Below are positions 52,701-61,108 of a stretch of DNA of 64,000 nucleotides, one piece after another. Positions within the stretch are counted from its first letter, which is position 1; every line of letters starts with the position of its first letter. This stretch comes from Corynebacterium gottingense (GTDB taxonomy: Bacteria; Actinomycetota; Actinomycetes; Mycobacteriales; Mycobacteriaceae), in the NCBI RefSeq assembly GCF_003693265.1, contig NZ_RDRE01000005.1:1-64000 (forward strand), read 5' to 3'. The notes under the pieces were generated by a model. The model was not told the origin of the DNA. It made no database searches and saw only the letters and a program-made list of their open reading frames with translations. The translations under genes and the position numbers were made by a program.

Positions 52701-53289
52701 CCACTACAACGATGGCCACGCCGAGAACGCTGGCAAGGTCAACGGCACCAGCGGCGAGGATGGCAAAGATGGCACCGACGGCACCGACGGTAAGGACGGC
52801 GCTGCGGGTAAAGACGGTAAGGACGGCGCTGCCGGGCGCGGCGTTGCCGGCTTTGAGGTCGTCGACGGCGAGCTCGAGGTGACCTACACCGACGGCACCA
52901 CCCAGAAGGTCGGCCCGATCGCTGGTCAGGATGGCGCTACTGGTGACAATGGCAAGGATGGCACCGACGGTAAGGACGGTAAGGACGGCGCTGCCGGCCG
53001 CGGCGTTGAGAAGGTCGAGGTCGACGACGAGGGCAACCTCGTCGTCACCTTCACCGACGGCACCACCCAGAAGGCCGGCAAGGTGCAGCCGGACGCACCG
53101 GAGCAGCCGCAGAAGCCGGTCCAGGACGGTGGCGACCAGGGCACGTCCGCGGACGGCAGCTCCACCTTCGGCACGATCCTCGGCATCATCGCTGCGCTTA
53201 TCGCGGGGCTCGGCCTCGCGGGCGCGGCTGCGTACCACTTCATGCCGCAGCAGGTGAACGATCTGCTCAACCAGCTAGGTCTGCGTTAA
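49729..53289 (+). CDS. ExeM/NucH-type extracellular nuclease with collagen-like repeats
   Basis: This 1186-residue exported protein starts with a signal peptide (cleaved near AHA, residue 30). A lamin-tail domain (about 33-170, VVINEVYGGGGNSGST) is followed by a Pro/Asp linker (about 195-220), an OB-like part and an endonuclease/exonuclease/phosphatase domain (about 485-845). The metal and catalytic motifs LSEIENSA, LGDLNSY and SSDHDPVKVGF are intact. Three blocks of collagen-like G-x-y repeats follow (about 873-977, 1008-1039, 1064-1092), then a C-terminal hydrophobic anchor (about 1145-1168). Such enzymes release phosphate from extracellular DNA, and nucH belongs to the phosphate-starvation regulon in C. 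glutamicum. AAAGGG lies 7 nt upstream. Confidence 0.88.
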   Translation: MRFNHRHGFSAAFIVALAAGTITVPTAHAATDGSNVVINEVYGGGGNSGSTISNDFVELYNPTDKDIDITGWVLDQQSAEGNTGNTTTLSGSVPAGGYFLIKGAAGKDTSNPLENADYESSFNFSGTKASAVLTDASGTQIDLVGWGGAANFEGKAAEGTSNSTSIQRKEAGVDTDDNAADFHAAAPTPQGSGSDPVVPSEPTDPADPSDPAQPAPEPGAITPIAEIQGTGAASPLEGKTVTTEGVVTAVYDEGGKNGFFLQTAGTGGAEKKAGDASDGIFVYMGGNNDFPQRGDSLQVTGKVSEYFNQTQITVSSKQKLDEALEAPKAVELTELPAGDDAREPYEGMLVRPGTYTVTDNYNLNNTGDLGLVAGTEPIYNFTDKNAPSVDGYRKYEADAADQLVYLDDGRTKNYFRSDKETPLPYLVTSDKGVKSIRTTDQVEFQTDVVVDYSFDRWRFQPLQPITGKNAADELPITWEDSRAKSIDVPGTVKGDFSLGFFNVLNYFNSLGQDEANCKAYPDMNGTPVGSNRCKVRGAYTEDAFKDQQAKIVTAINTLDVDVLGLSEIENSATVTGDVAKRDETLQNLVDALNDAAGEEKWALVKSPTQLGTDEDYIRVAFIYQKDKVRPVGESKIFNDDAFTGTARQPLAQEFEPAEGGDNFVAVVNHFKSKGSVANSDKDSGDGQGNNPAVREAQAQALIDHLNKEDEWADLPTFILGDLNSYTKEDAITTIEKGGFSLVHHEKDFNQASYQFGGRLGTLDHVLANASARDLVQDSAVWNINGDESVAFEYSRRNYNAQDFFGSGDDKLYGYGNPFRSSDHDPVKVGFNITVDPELEGRTIIKAEVLDDGHLWVTYSDDKDNPVDLGKVTGEDGAAGKDGQDGKDGKPGATGADGKDGDKGDKGDKGETGEPGAAGKDGQDGAKGEKGDKGDKGETGEPGAAGKDGKDGAKGAKGDKGDTGEPGAAGKDGNDGRGIESVAINEDGELIVHYNDGHAENAGKVNGTSGEDGKDGTDGTDGKDGAAGKDGKDGAAGRGVAGFEVVDGELEVTYTDGTTQKVGPIAGQDGATGDNGKDGTDGKDGKDGAAGRGVEKVEVDDEGNLVVTFTDGTTQKAGKVQPDAPEQPQKPVQDGGDQGTSADGSSTFGTILGIIAALIAGLGLAGAAAYHFMPQQVNDLLNQLGLR
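52346..53005 (+). repeat. Collagen-like triplet-repeat region
   Basis: Runs of Gly-x-y triplets rich in GKDG, GDKG, GETGEPG and GAAG. The unit GETGEPGAAGKDG occurs twice identically (near 52459 and 52540), with a near copy at 52609. Two short non-collagen beta modules (each about 25-30 residues, ending in a DG-containing strand) interrupt it. Confidence 0.9.
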
Positions 53290-53316
53290 AGACCTCGCTG
53301 AGCAAGCCGCGAGGAA

Positions 53317-53351
53317 GCCCGCCCTACAGGAACGCCCTGTAGTCGGCGGGC
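53317..53351. terminator. Hairpin across the deacetylase stop codon
   Basis: GCCCGCC-CTACAGG pairs with CCTGTAG-tc-GGCGGGC, a strong stem that includes the stop at 53324. It separates the convergent nuclease and deacetylase-like genes. Confidence 0.65.
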
Positions 53352-54007
53352 TCTGCGCCGTTGGCCTGGGCGCACAGGACAGCCGCGGTGAAGTCGCGGC
53401 GGACCTTCTTTTTGTGCAGCTCACGGGCGGAGATAGATAAGCGAAGGGTGTTGCCCTTCTCCGCGCCGCGGACGGCGGCAGCGATGATGTTGCGTCGCCA
53501 CCACTTGGCCGTGCCGTAGCCCTCGCCGACGGAGAGGTTGCGGCAGCGGGTGAAGGGGGTGGCGGTGGCGTCGGTAAGCGAATAGATGCCCTTCGTTGAC
53601 ACGGCGAGGCGAAACCCGAAGTCCGGGAGCACGCCGAGTGTGCCTGGGGACATGCGCCAGCGCGGCGGGGCGAACATGTCGAGGTGGAAACCGAGCGCCT
53701 CCATCTGGCGGGTCGCGCCGGTGAGGCGCAGGCGCGCTTCGTGCTCGCCGAGCGACGCGAACTCGGAGCGGCGGCCCTGCACCGCCTGGTCGAAACCGTT
53801 GAGGAGCAGGGCGCGGTGCTCGGCCTGCTCGAGGAGCCAGCCGCGCGTGCGCGAGTCCTTGGCCAGGTGCCACTTCTTGTCGATGTGCGGTGCGACCAGC
53901 AACGACACCGGCACGCGTTTGCGGTCCAGGCCCTCGACGAGCCGGACTACGTCATCGAGCGTGTCATCAAAAATGGACGAAATTGAGACGAGAACGCGAC
54001 CAGACAT
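53324..54007 (-). CDS. DUF2334 polysaccharide deacetylase-like protein
   Basis: This 227-residue cytoplasmic-looking protein belongs to DUF2334, a NodB-related fold. It has RVLVSISSIFDDTLDDVVRLVEGL, VSLLVAPHIDKKWHL, and EHRALLLNGFDQ where a canonical enzyme has a HG(Y/F)DH metal-site region. The substrate is unknown; N-acetylated sugars are the family expectation. The start follows GGGAG by about 10 nt and lies 5 bp after the oligopeptidase stop, so the two are probably co-transcribed. Confidence 0.75.
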   Translation of the reverse strand: MSGRVLVSISSIFDDTLDDVVRLVEGLDRKRVPVSLLVAPHIDKKWHLAKDSRTRGWLLEQAEHRALLLNGFDQAVQGRRSEFASLGEHEARLRLTGATRQMEALGFHLDMFAPPRWRMSPGTLGVLPDFGFRLAVSTKGIYSLTDATATPFTRCRNLSVGEGYGTAKWWRRNIIAAAVRGAEKGNTLRLSISARELHKKKVRRDFTAAVLCAQANGAEPADYRAFL

Positions 54008-54012
54008 ACCCG

Positions 54013-56118
54013 CTATTCTCCCACAGCGGCCACGGCTTTGCTCTTCACCAACGTCCACGCGTACTCGAACGCCGTCTGCTTCCACTTGGCGTAGCGGCCG
54101 GACACGCCGCCGTGGCCCGCGGACATTTCGGTCTTGAGCAAAATCTCTCCGCCGGTGGCGTGCTCGCGCAGCTTGGCCACCCACTTCGCGGGCTCAACGT
54201 AGAGCACGCGGGTGTCGTTCAGGCTGGTCACGGCCAGGATGTCGGGGTAGTCCTGCGCGATGATGTTCTCGTACGGCGCGTAACCGACCATGTAGTCGTA
54301 CACCTCGGGGTCGTGGTACGGGTCGCCCCACTCCTCCCACTCGCCGACGGTGAGCGGCAGCTCGGGCTTGAGGATGGAGGTCAGCGGGTCCACGAACGGC
54401 ACGATCGCCTGGATGCCCGCGAACTTCTCCGGCGCCATGTTCGCCACCGCGCCCATGAGCAGCCCGCCCGCAGAGCCGCCCTCGGCGACGAGGTGCTCCG
54501 GATCGGTCATGCCCAGTTGGATGAGCGTGTCAGCGCACGCGATGAAGTCCGTGAACGTGTTCTTCTTGTGCAGCATCTTGCCCTGGTCGTACCAGCTGCG
54601 GCCCATCTCGCCGCCGCCGCGCACGTGCGCGCACGCCCACACCATCCCGCGGTCCAGCAGCGAGAGTCGCGCGATGGAGAAGCCTGGGTCCATCGACGCC
54701 TCGTACGAGCCGTAGCCGTACAGCAAGGTGGGCGAAGCGTTCGGGGCAGTCGCTTTTCGACGCACCACCGACACCGGAATCTCCACCCCGTCCTCAGCCT
54801 TCGCCCAGATCCGCTCGGCAACGTACTCGTCCGGGTTGTAACCGCCCTCAACCTCCTGCTCCTTGAGCAGGGTGAACGAGTCGTCCTTAACCCGGTAATC
54901 CAACAGCTGCGACGGCTGCGTGTACGAGGTGTAGCCCACCCGGACCACGGGCGCGTCCCACTCCGGGTTGCCGGCCAGGCTCGCGGTGTAGAGCTCCTCG
55001 GAGAACTCCAGCTCCTTGAAGGGGGCGAAGTCCTCGCCCGTGAGCGGCGCAACGGCCAGGCGCGGGATCCCGCCGCGGCGGTACGACATGAACACGAAGT
55101 CGCGGTAGACGTCCAGCCCCTCGATGCGGGTCGTGTCCGAGTGCGGGACGATGACGTGCAGGTCGCGCAGGTCCGGTAGCTCGGCGGCGAGTGCGACCGC
55201 GCTGACCGCGAAGTTCGGCCCCGCGGCGTTGTGCGTGACCAGCCAGTACTCGCGGTCCCCCAGCGCGGCGTAGTCCGGGTGGTACTCCACGCCCTCCTCG
55301 CGAGGGCGCATCACCTGAAACTCGGCGGTGGGGTGCTCAAGCGGCGCGACGCGGTACTCGGTAGTCAGGGACGACGAGGACAGGATGTAGAGGAAGCGCT
55401 CCGCGCGGTCCGCGCCCACGCCGACGCCGAACTTCTCGTCCTTCTCCTCGAAGACCAGGACGTCCTCGGACGCGTCCGTGCCCACCTTGTGGCGCCAGAT
55501 CTGATGGGGCCGCCAGGCGTCGTCGCAGCGGACGTAGAACAGGTAGTCATCGCCTGCCCAGGTCGCGCCGTAGAAGACGCCCTCGATGACGTCGCCGAGC
55601 AGCTCGCCGGTCTCCAGGTCCTTGATGCGTAGGTCGAAGCGCTCGTCGCCGGTGGTGTCCACCGAGTAGGCCAGGAGGCGGCCAGAGGTGGTGACCGAGG
55701 AGGCGCCAATGGAGAAGAATTCGTGGCCGTCGGCGAGCTCGTTGGCGTCGATAAGCACCTGCTCCCCGGGCATCTCCTCCGAGACCTCGGGTGGGGTCCA
55801 GGGGTCGTCGGCGGCGGGGACGCGGCACGAGAGGGCGTAGTTCTTGCCCTCGATGGTGCGGCCGTAGTACCACCAGTCGCCCGCGCGCTGCGGCACGGAC
55901 ATATCCGTTTCCTTCACGCGCGACTTGATCTCGCCGTAGATCGCGTCGGTCAAATCGCTCAGGTGCGCGGTGGCCTGCTCAGTGGCGGCGTTTTCCGCCT
56001 CCAGGTACGCGATCGTCTCCGGGCTGTCTTTGTCGCGCAGCCACTCGTAGTTGTCCACGAAGTCGCGGCCGTGGAACGAGCGGGTGATCGGGTGCTTCGG
56101 TGCCTTGGGGAAATCCAT
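54013..56118 (-). CDS. ptrB: Oligopeptidase B (S9 prolyl oligopeptidase family)
   Basis: This 701-residue serine peptidase would cut peptides after basic residues in the cytoplasm. It has a beta-propeller (about 70-400) and a C-terminal alpha/beta hydrolase. The catalytic residues are visible: Ser in EGGSAGGLLMG, Asp in SLNDTRVLYVEP and His in [11 protein letters not shown]. The ATG at 56118 follows a TAGGCT box by 8 nt (leaderless). The dispersed 13-mer (55744-55756, LIDA) and a GCTTTTCGACGC variant (54752-54763) lie within it. Confidence 0.92.
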   Translation of the reverse strand: MDFPKAPKHPITRSFHGRDFVDNYEWLRDKDSPETIAYLEAENAATEQATAHLSDLTDAIYGEIKSRVKETDMSVPQRAGDWWYYGRTIEGKNYALSCRVPAADDPWTPPEVSEEMPGEQVLIDANELADGHEFFSIGASSVTTSGRLLAYSVDTTGDERFDLRIKDLETGELLGDVIEGVFYGATWAGDDYLFYVRCDDAWRPHQIWRHKVGTDASEDVLVFEEKDEKFGVGVGADRAERFLYILSSSSLTTEYRVAPLEHPTAEFQVMRPREEGVEYHPDYAALGDREYWLVTHNAAGPNFAVSAVALAAELPDLRDLHVIVPHSDTTRIEGLDVYRDFVFMSYRRGGIPRLAVAPLTGEDFAPFKELEFSEELYTASLAGNPEWDAPVVRVGYTSYTQPSQLLDYRVKDDSFTLLKEQEVEGGYNPDEYVAERIWAKAEDGVEIPVSVVRRKATAPNASPTLLYGYGSYEASMDPGFSIARLSLLDRGMVWACAHVRGGGEMGRSWYDQGKMLHKKNTFTDFIACADTLIQLGMTDPEHLVAEGGSAGGLLMGAVANMAPEKFAGIQAIVPFVDPLTSILKPELPLTVGEWEEWGDPYHDPEVYDYMVGYAPYENIIAQDYPDILAVTSLNDTRVLYVEPAKWVAKLREHATGGEILLKTEMSAGHGGVSGRYAKWKQTAFEYAWTLVKSKAVAAVGE

Positions 56119-56143
56119 AGGCACCCAGCCTAGGGCACCGCGC

Positions 56144-57040
56144 TTACGCGTTGGCGCCCGGCCAGTCGCCGAACTTCTCGCCGCTCAGGCGCTCGTACGC
56201 CTCGATGTAGCGGTCGCGCGTGGCCTCCACCACGGAACCCGGCAGCTCCGGCGGCTGCGTGCCCTCCGAGGGGCGCCAGCCCGACTTCGGGCCGGTGAGC
56301 CAGTTGCGCACGTACTGCTTGTCAAAGCTGGGCTGCTTCTGCCCCTCCTTGTAGGAATCGGCGGGCCAGTAGCGGGAGGAATCCGGGGTCAGGACTTCGT
56401 CGGCAAGCACGAGCTCCCCGTTGCTATCCAGGCCGAACTCGAACTTGGTGTCCGCCAGAATGATGCCCTTGGTCTCCGCGTACTCCGCAGCGCGCGAGTA
56501 GACCTCGAGGGTGCGATCGCGCAGGCGCTCCGCCAGCTCGGTGCCGATCTTGCCCGCCATGTACTTGAACGTCACGTTTTCGTCGTGATCGCCCTGCGCG
56601 GCCTTCGTCGCCGGGGTGAAAATCGGCTCCGGCAGCTTCGACGCCTCAACGAGACCCTCGGGCAGCTTCACGCCGCAGACCATGCCGCGCTCGTCGTACT
56701 CCTTCTTGCCCGAGCCGGTGAGGTAGCCGCGGGCGACGCACTCGAACTCGACCATGTCCAGTTTCTTCACCACCATCGCTCGGCCCAGCACCTCCTCCGG
56801 GATCCGCGGATCATCGATCGGCCCCGCGAGGTGGTTTGGAATCCCGTCCAGCAGGTCGAAGAAAAACATCGACGTTGCGGTGAGGATCCGCCCCTTGTCC
56901 GGGATCTCGGGCTCGAGCGAGAAGTCGAACGCGGAGATGCGATCCGAGGCCACCATGAGCAAGGTGTCCGCATCTACCTGGTAAATCTCGCGGACTTTGC
57001 CGCCGGAAAGGTGAGTGTAGTCAGAAAGCTCTGGACGCAT
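56144..57040 (-). CDS. purC: Phosphoribosylaminoimidazole-succinocarboxamide synthase (SAICAR synthetase)
   Basis: PurC joins CAIR and aspartate using ATP. The 298-residue protein starts [23 protein letters not shown] and contains [14 protein letters not shown] (ATP/phosphate site), [14 protein letters not shown], and LADTKFEFG with [15 protein letters not shown], the family signatures. It has the slightly longer actinobacterial form. The ATG at 57040 follows TATGCT by 7 nt (leaderless), divergent from the lipoprotein gene with a 28-bp gap. Confidence 0.96.
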   Translation of the reverse strand: MRPELSDYTHLSGGKVREIYQVDADTLLMVASDRISAFDFSLEPEIPDKGRILTATSMFFFDLLDGIPNHLAGPIDDPRIPEEVLGRAMVVKKLDMVEFECVARGYLTGSGKKEYDERGMVCGVKLPEGLVEASKLPEPIFTPATKAAQGDHDENVTFKYMAGKIGTELAERLRDRTLEVYSRAAEYAETKGIILADTKFEFGLDSNGELVLADEVLTPDSSRYWPADSYKEGQKQPSFDKQYVRNWLTGPKSGWRPSEGTQPPELPGSVVEATRDRYIEAYERLSGEKFGDWPGANA

Positions 57041-57068
57041 GGCACCAAGCATATACCGCGCCACTACC

Positions 57069-57782
57069 ATGTTCCGCATGGTCTCTCGCCTCCCAGTGTT
57101 GCTCGCGCTGCCGGTCGCCGCCGCACTCGCCGCGTGCTCGCCGCAACCCGCCGGCACGGACGCCGCCGACATGCCCGACTTCGCCCCCACCCGCGACAAC
57201 GCCGTCCTCCGCTTCGGCGACACCGCGCTCGTCGCCACCGAGGACCCCGCAACCGGCACCCAGGTGCAGTGGGAGGTCACCGTCGAGCGCCCGCGCCGCA
57301 TCACCGGCACCCAAGCCGCCAACAACCTCCGCTCGCCCGACCCGCAGCGGTTCGCCGCGTTCACCTGCTTCCCGGTCACGCTCACGCCCGTCGCCATCGG
57401 CAGCAACCCCACCGGTCCCACGGTGCCCGTGCCGGAGCTTTCGCTTATCGACGCCACCCCCGCCCCCTCCACAACCCTCACCGCCAACTCCGTCCCATCC
57501 CAGCCGGGCAGCGGCACGGGCCTCGGCGACGGGTCGGGTGCTGGGTCGCGGGCTGGGGCTGGTTCGCGGGCTGGGGCTGGTGCTGTGCCTGGGGCCGCTT
57601 CGCCGTCCGCGGCGGAGGCGTACTGCGACATGGGCAGCGGCGCCCCCTCCGGCTACACCGCTGAACTGGAGGAAGGCCGCGCCTACACCACCGCGCTCGC
57701 GTCCTGGGAGCGCCGCGTGGACCCCGGCGTCCCCGCCACCGGCGTGCGCCTCGACGCCACCGGCGTCCGCTGGGCGGAGTAG
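57069..57782 (+). CDS. Putative secreted lipoprotein, function unknown
   Basis: This 237-residue protein has a lipoprotein signal with lipobox LAAC (about residue 22). A beta-rich part (30-130, containing [16 protein letters not shown] and [10 protein letters not shown]) follows, then a Gly/Ala/Ser-rich low-complexity linker (about 150-180) and a short C-terminal segment. I do not recognise the domain. The linker is built by an 18-bp exact tandem repeat at 57546-57581. The dispersed 13-mer is in frame at 57443-57455 (LIDAT). The ATG at 57069 is chosen; one at 57078 is possible. Confidence 0.72.
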   Translation: MFRMVSRLPVLLALPVAAALAACSPQPAGTDAADMPDFAPTRDNAVLRFGDTALVATEDPATGTQVQWEVTVERPRRITGTQAANNLRSPDPQRFAAFTCFPVTLTPVAIGSNPTGPTVPVPELSLIDATPAPSTTLTANSVPSQPGSGTGLGDGSGAGSRAGAGSRAGAGAVPGAASPSAAEAYCDMGSGAPSGYTAELEEGRAYTTALASWERRVDPGVPATGVRLDATGVRWAE

Positions 57783-57823
57783 ACCCCGCCCCGGGTCGGC
57801 GGTCGGCGCTGCTCCTTCCAAAC

Positions 57824-57904
57824 GGAGCTAGCTCCATCTACACGCGAACCACCAGCAAAACCCCAGGTCGCCGATCAACACCAACCCCAAACGGAGCTAG
57901 CTCC
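57824..57904. repeat. Two-copy palindromic repeat array, 69-bp spacing, inverted
   Basis: GGAGCTAGCTCC at 57824 and 57893, exactly 69 bp apart. The linker contains the reverse complement of the GACCTGGGGTTTT motif of the first array. It lies in the spacer between the convergent lipoprotein and purB genes. Confidence 0.88.
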
Positions 57905-57956
57905 TTTTAGACGCAGACAGCACCGACTACGCCCGCCACCCCCCGGCCGCGGCGAG

Positions 57957-59387
57957 CTACAGGATCTCGCCCGGGCGGTAGTTGGCGGCGTCGGGGTACT
58001 TGTGCACGAGGGCGTCGATACGCGTGAGCACGCGGTCGACCTGCGACTCTGCCGCGCCGATAAACGCGTGCCGATCCGCGAGGGCCTCCTCAAGCTGGCC
58101 GAGGTCCAGCGGCAGGCGATCGTCGTCGGCAAGACGCTCGACCAGGTTCTGCTCGGCGCCGTTCTCGCGCATGTCCAGGGCCATGGCGACGGCGTTTTCC
58201 TTGATCACCTCGTGGGCGGTCTCGCGGCCCACCCCGGCGCGCACGGACGCCATGAGGATGCGGGTGGTGGCCAGGAACGGCAGGTAGCGGTCGAGCTCGC
58301 GGGTGATCATGGCGGGGAACGCGCCGAACTCGTCGAGGACGGTGAGGAAGGTCTCCAGCTGCCCGTCGATGGCAAAGAAGGCGTCCGGCAGCGCGACGCG
58401 GCGCACGACGGAGCAGAACACGTCGCCCTCGTTCCACTGCTGCCCAGCCAGGTCAGCGGCCATGGTGAGGTAGCCGCGCAGGATGACCTGGAAGCCGCCC
58501 ACGCGCTCGCAGGAGCGCGCGTTCATCTTGTGCGGCATGGCGGAGGAGCCGACCTGGCCCTCCTTGAAGCCCTCGGTCACCGTCTCGTTGCCCGCCATGA
58601 GGCGGATCGTGGTGGCCAGCGAGGACGGGCCGGCGCCGAGCTGGACCAGCGCGGAGATCGCCTCGAAGTCCAGGGAGCGCGGGTAGACCTGGCCGACGGA
58701 GTCGAAGACCGTGTCAAAGCCCAGGTGGCCGGCCACCTTGGATTCCAGCTCGGCGAGCTTCGCCTCGTCTCCGCCCATGAGGTCGAGCATGTCCTGCGCC
58801 GTCCCCATCGGGCCCTTGATGCCGCGCAGCGGGTAGCCGTCAAGCAACGACTCGATGCGGTCGACCGCGACCAGGATCTCGTCGGCTGCGGACGCGAAGC
58901 GCTTGCCCAGCGTGGTCGCCTGCGCGGCCACGTTGTGGGAGCGGCCTGCCATCACCAGCGACTTGTACTCGGATGCCCGGTTGCCCACGGCCTTGAGCAG
59001 GGCGACGGACTTGCCGCGGACCAGTTCGAGCGCGCGCACGATCTGCAGCTGCTCGACGTTCTCGGTCAGGTCGCGGCTGGTCATGCCCTTGTGGATGTGC
59101 TCGTAACCGGCGAGCGCGTTGAACTCCTCGATGCGCGCCTTCACGTCGTGGCGCGTGACGCGCTCCCGCTCCGCGATGGAGCTCAGGTCGACGCGGTCGA
59201 TGACGGACTCGTAGGCGTCGATAGCCTCTTGCGGGATCTCCACGCCGAGCTCACGCTGGGCGCGCATGACGGCGATCCACAGCTGCCGCTCGAGGATGAT
59301 CTTGTGCTCGGCGCTCCACAGCCTCGCCATCTCCGGCGAGGCGTAGCGGTTGGACAGGACGTTGGGGTTTGCAGGCTTCTCAGTCAC
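57957..59387 (-). CDS. purB: Adenylosuccinate lyase
   Basis: PurB cleaves SAICAR and adenylosuccinate, acting twice in purine synthesis. The 476-residue protein has HIHKGMTSRDLTENVEQLQI, GRSHNVAAQATTLGKR and the fumarase-superfamily signature GSSAMPHKMNARSCER. The start is GTG at 59387, 6 nt after GATAAT (leaderless). It lies between purC and purD on the same strand, interrupted by the divergent lipoprotein gene and a repeat array. Confidence 0.96.
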   Translation of the reverse strand: MTEKPANPNVLSNRYASPEMARLWSAEHKIILERQLWIAVMRAQRELGVEIPQEAIDAYESVIDRVDLSSIAERERVTRHDVKARIEEFNALAGYEHIHKGMTSRDLTENVEQLQIVRALELVRGKSVALLKAVGNRASEYKSLVMAGRSHNVAAQATTLGKRFASAADEILVAVDRIESLLDGYPLRGIKGPMGTAQDMLDLMGGDEAKLAELESKVAGHLGFDTVFDSVGQVYPRSLDFEAISALVQLGAGPSSLATTIRLMAGNETVTEGFKEGQVGSSAMPHKMNARSCERVGGFQVILRGYLTMAADLAGQQWNEGDVFCSVVRRVALPDAFFAIDGQLETFLTVLDEFGAFPAMITRELDRYLPFLATTRILMASVRAGVGRETAHEVIKENAVAMALDMRENGAEQNLVERLADDDRLPLDLGQLEEALADRHAFIGAAESQVDRVLTRIDALVHKYPDAANYRPGEIL

Positions 59388-59409
59388 GCGCCAATTATCG
59401 CACAGGGGG

Positions 59410-60675
59410 CTAGTGCTTATCGACGCTCACCTCACCCGCCACCGCACGCCGCCCAATATCCTTCCTGTAGAAGGACCCGCGCATCTCGATCCCCCCGATG
59501 ACGCGGTAGGCGTCCGCGATCGCGTCCTCCAGGCTCGCGCCGTGGCCGAGCACGTTGAGCACGCGCCCGCCCGCGGACACGTAGCCCTCATCCGTGCGCG
59601 CAGTGCCCGCGTGCAGCACCTTGTCCGGGTTGTCCAGCTCCGGCCCCGTGATCGCGTCGCCCTTGGCGGGGCTGGCCGGGTAGTTCTCGGCGGCGAGCAC
59701 GACCGTGGCGGCGTAGCCGTCCTTCCACTGCAGCGGCGGCAGGTCCGCGAGCGTGCCGGTGGCCACGGCGTACAGCGGCTCGGCGAGCGGGGTCTCCAGC
59801 ATGGACAGCACGGCCTGGGTCTCCGGGTCGCCGAAGCGGGCGTTGAACTCCACCACGGCCGGGCCCTCCGGCCCCCACGCAGCACCCACGTAGAGCAGGC
59901 CCTGGTAGGGGGTGCCGCGGTTGACCATCTCGCGCGCGACCGGCGCCGCGACCTCGTCCACGATGCGCTGCACGCCGTCCTCCGGCAGCCACGGCAGCGG
60001 GGTGTAGGCGCCCATGCCGCCGGTGTTCGGGCCCTCGTCGTTGTCGTAGGCGCGCTTGTGGTCCTGCGCGGGCAGCAGCGGGACCACGGTTTCGCCGTCG
60101 ACGAGGCAGAACAGGGAAACCTCGGGGCCTTCGAGGAAGGACTCGAACAGGACCGGGTTGCCCGCCTCGAGCACCGCCTGCGCGTGGGCCGCGGCCTCGG
60201 CGCGGTCCGTGGTGACCACGACGCCCTTGCCGCCGGCCAAGCCGTCGTCCTTGACCACGTAGTTCGGGCCGAACTGCTCCAGAGCCTTTTCGACGCCCGC
60301 CGCGCCCTCCTCCGGCGCAACGCGCAGCGCGCGGGCCGTGCGCACGCCAGCGGCGGCCATGACGTCCTTGGCAAACGCCTTCGAGCCCTCCAACTGGGCC
60401 GCGGCCTTGGTGGGGCCGAAGACGGGGATGCCCTCCTCGCGCAGGGCGTCGGCGGCACCGGTGACCAGCGGGGCCTCCGGGCCGATCACCACGAGCTCCG
60501 CCTGCTCGTCGCGGGCGAGGGTGACGATGGCTTGGGGCGACGTGGCGTCGATAGGCAATTGCTTGGCCAGCGTCGACATACCCGCGTTGCCGGGTGCGAC
60601 GACGAGCTCGTTGCCGGACAGACCTTTGAGCAGGGCGTGTTCGCGGCCGCCCGAACCGATAACAAGGATGCGCAT
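59410..60675 (-). CDS. purD: Phosphoribosylamine-glycine ligase (GAR synthetase)
   Basis: PurD joins phosphoribosylamine and glycine using ATP. The 421-residue protein opens with [16 protein letters not shown] and has the ATP-grasp loops [16 protein letters not shown] and [16 protein letters not shown]. The ATG follows TAAGTT by 7 nt (leaderless). A dispersed 12-mer overlaps its last codons (59415-59426, SVDKH and stop), and a GCCTATCGACGCC variant is in frame near 60546. Confidence 0.96.
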   Translation of the reverse strand: MRILVIGSGGREHALLKGLSGNELVVAPGNAGMSTLAKQLPIDATSPQAIVTLARDEQAELVVIGPEAPLVTGAADALREEGIPVFGPTKAAAQLEGSKAFAKDVMAAAGVRTARALRVAPEEGAAGVEKALEQFGPNYVVKDDGLAGGKGVVVTTDRAEAAAHAQAVLEAGNPVLFESFLEGPEVSLFCLVDGETVVPLLPAQDHKRAYDNDEGPNTGGMGAYTPLPWLPEDGVQRIVDEVAAPVAREMVNRGTPYQGLLYVGAAWGPEGPAVVEFNARFGDPETQAVLSMLETPLAEPLYAVATGTLADLPPLQWKDGYAATVVLAAENYPASPAKGDAITGPELDNPDKVLHAGTARTDEGYVSAGGRVLNVLGHGASLEDAIADAYRVIGGIEMRGSFYRKDIGRRAVAGEVSVDKH

Positions 60676-60706
60676 GGCCTCAAACTTACAGGTACGGTTT
60701 GAGTGT

Positions 60707-61108
60707 ATGAGCACAGTCTTTACAAAGATCATTGACGGCGAGATCCCCGGACGCTTCGTGTACAAGGACGAGGACGTCGCCGCCTTCCTCACCATCGAGC
60801 CGATCGCGTACGGCCACACCCTGGTCGTGCCGGTCAAAGAGGTGGACAAGTGGACCGACCTCGAGCCCAAACTGTGGGCCAAGATGAATGCGGTGGCGCA
60901 GCGCATCGGCGCCGCCATTGTCAGCGAGTTCGAGTGCGAGCGCGCCGGCTACCTCATCGCCGGGTTCGAGGTGCCGCACGCGCACATCCACGTCTTCCCC
61001 GCCAACGACATGTCGGGCTACAACCTGTCCACCGTCATGCGCGCCGACGAGACCGACCCGGCCAAGATGGACCAGGCAGCGGAGACGCTCCGCGCGGCGC
61101 TGAACTAG
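60707..61108 (+). CDS. HIT-family nucleotide hydrolase
   Basis: This 133-residue histidine-triad protein has [26 protein letters not shown] and the catalytic triad motif PHAHIHVFP. It probably hydrolyses a nucleoside phosphoramidate or dinucleotide. The ATG follows TACGGT by 8 nt (leaderless), divergent from purD with a 31-bp gap. Its TAG stop shares CTAG with the convergent phoS stop. Confidence 0.93.
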   Translation: MSTVFTKIIDGEIPGRFVYKDEDVAAFLTIEPIAYGHTLVVPVKEVDKWTDLEPKLWAKMNAVAQRIGAAIVSEFECERAGYLIAGFEVPHAHIHVFPANDMSGYNLSTVMRADETDPAKMDQAAETLRAALN

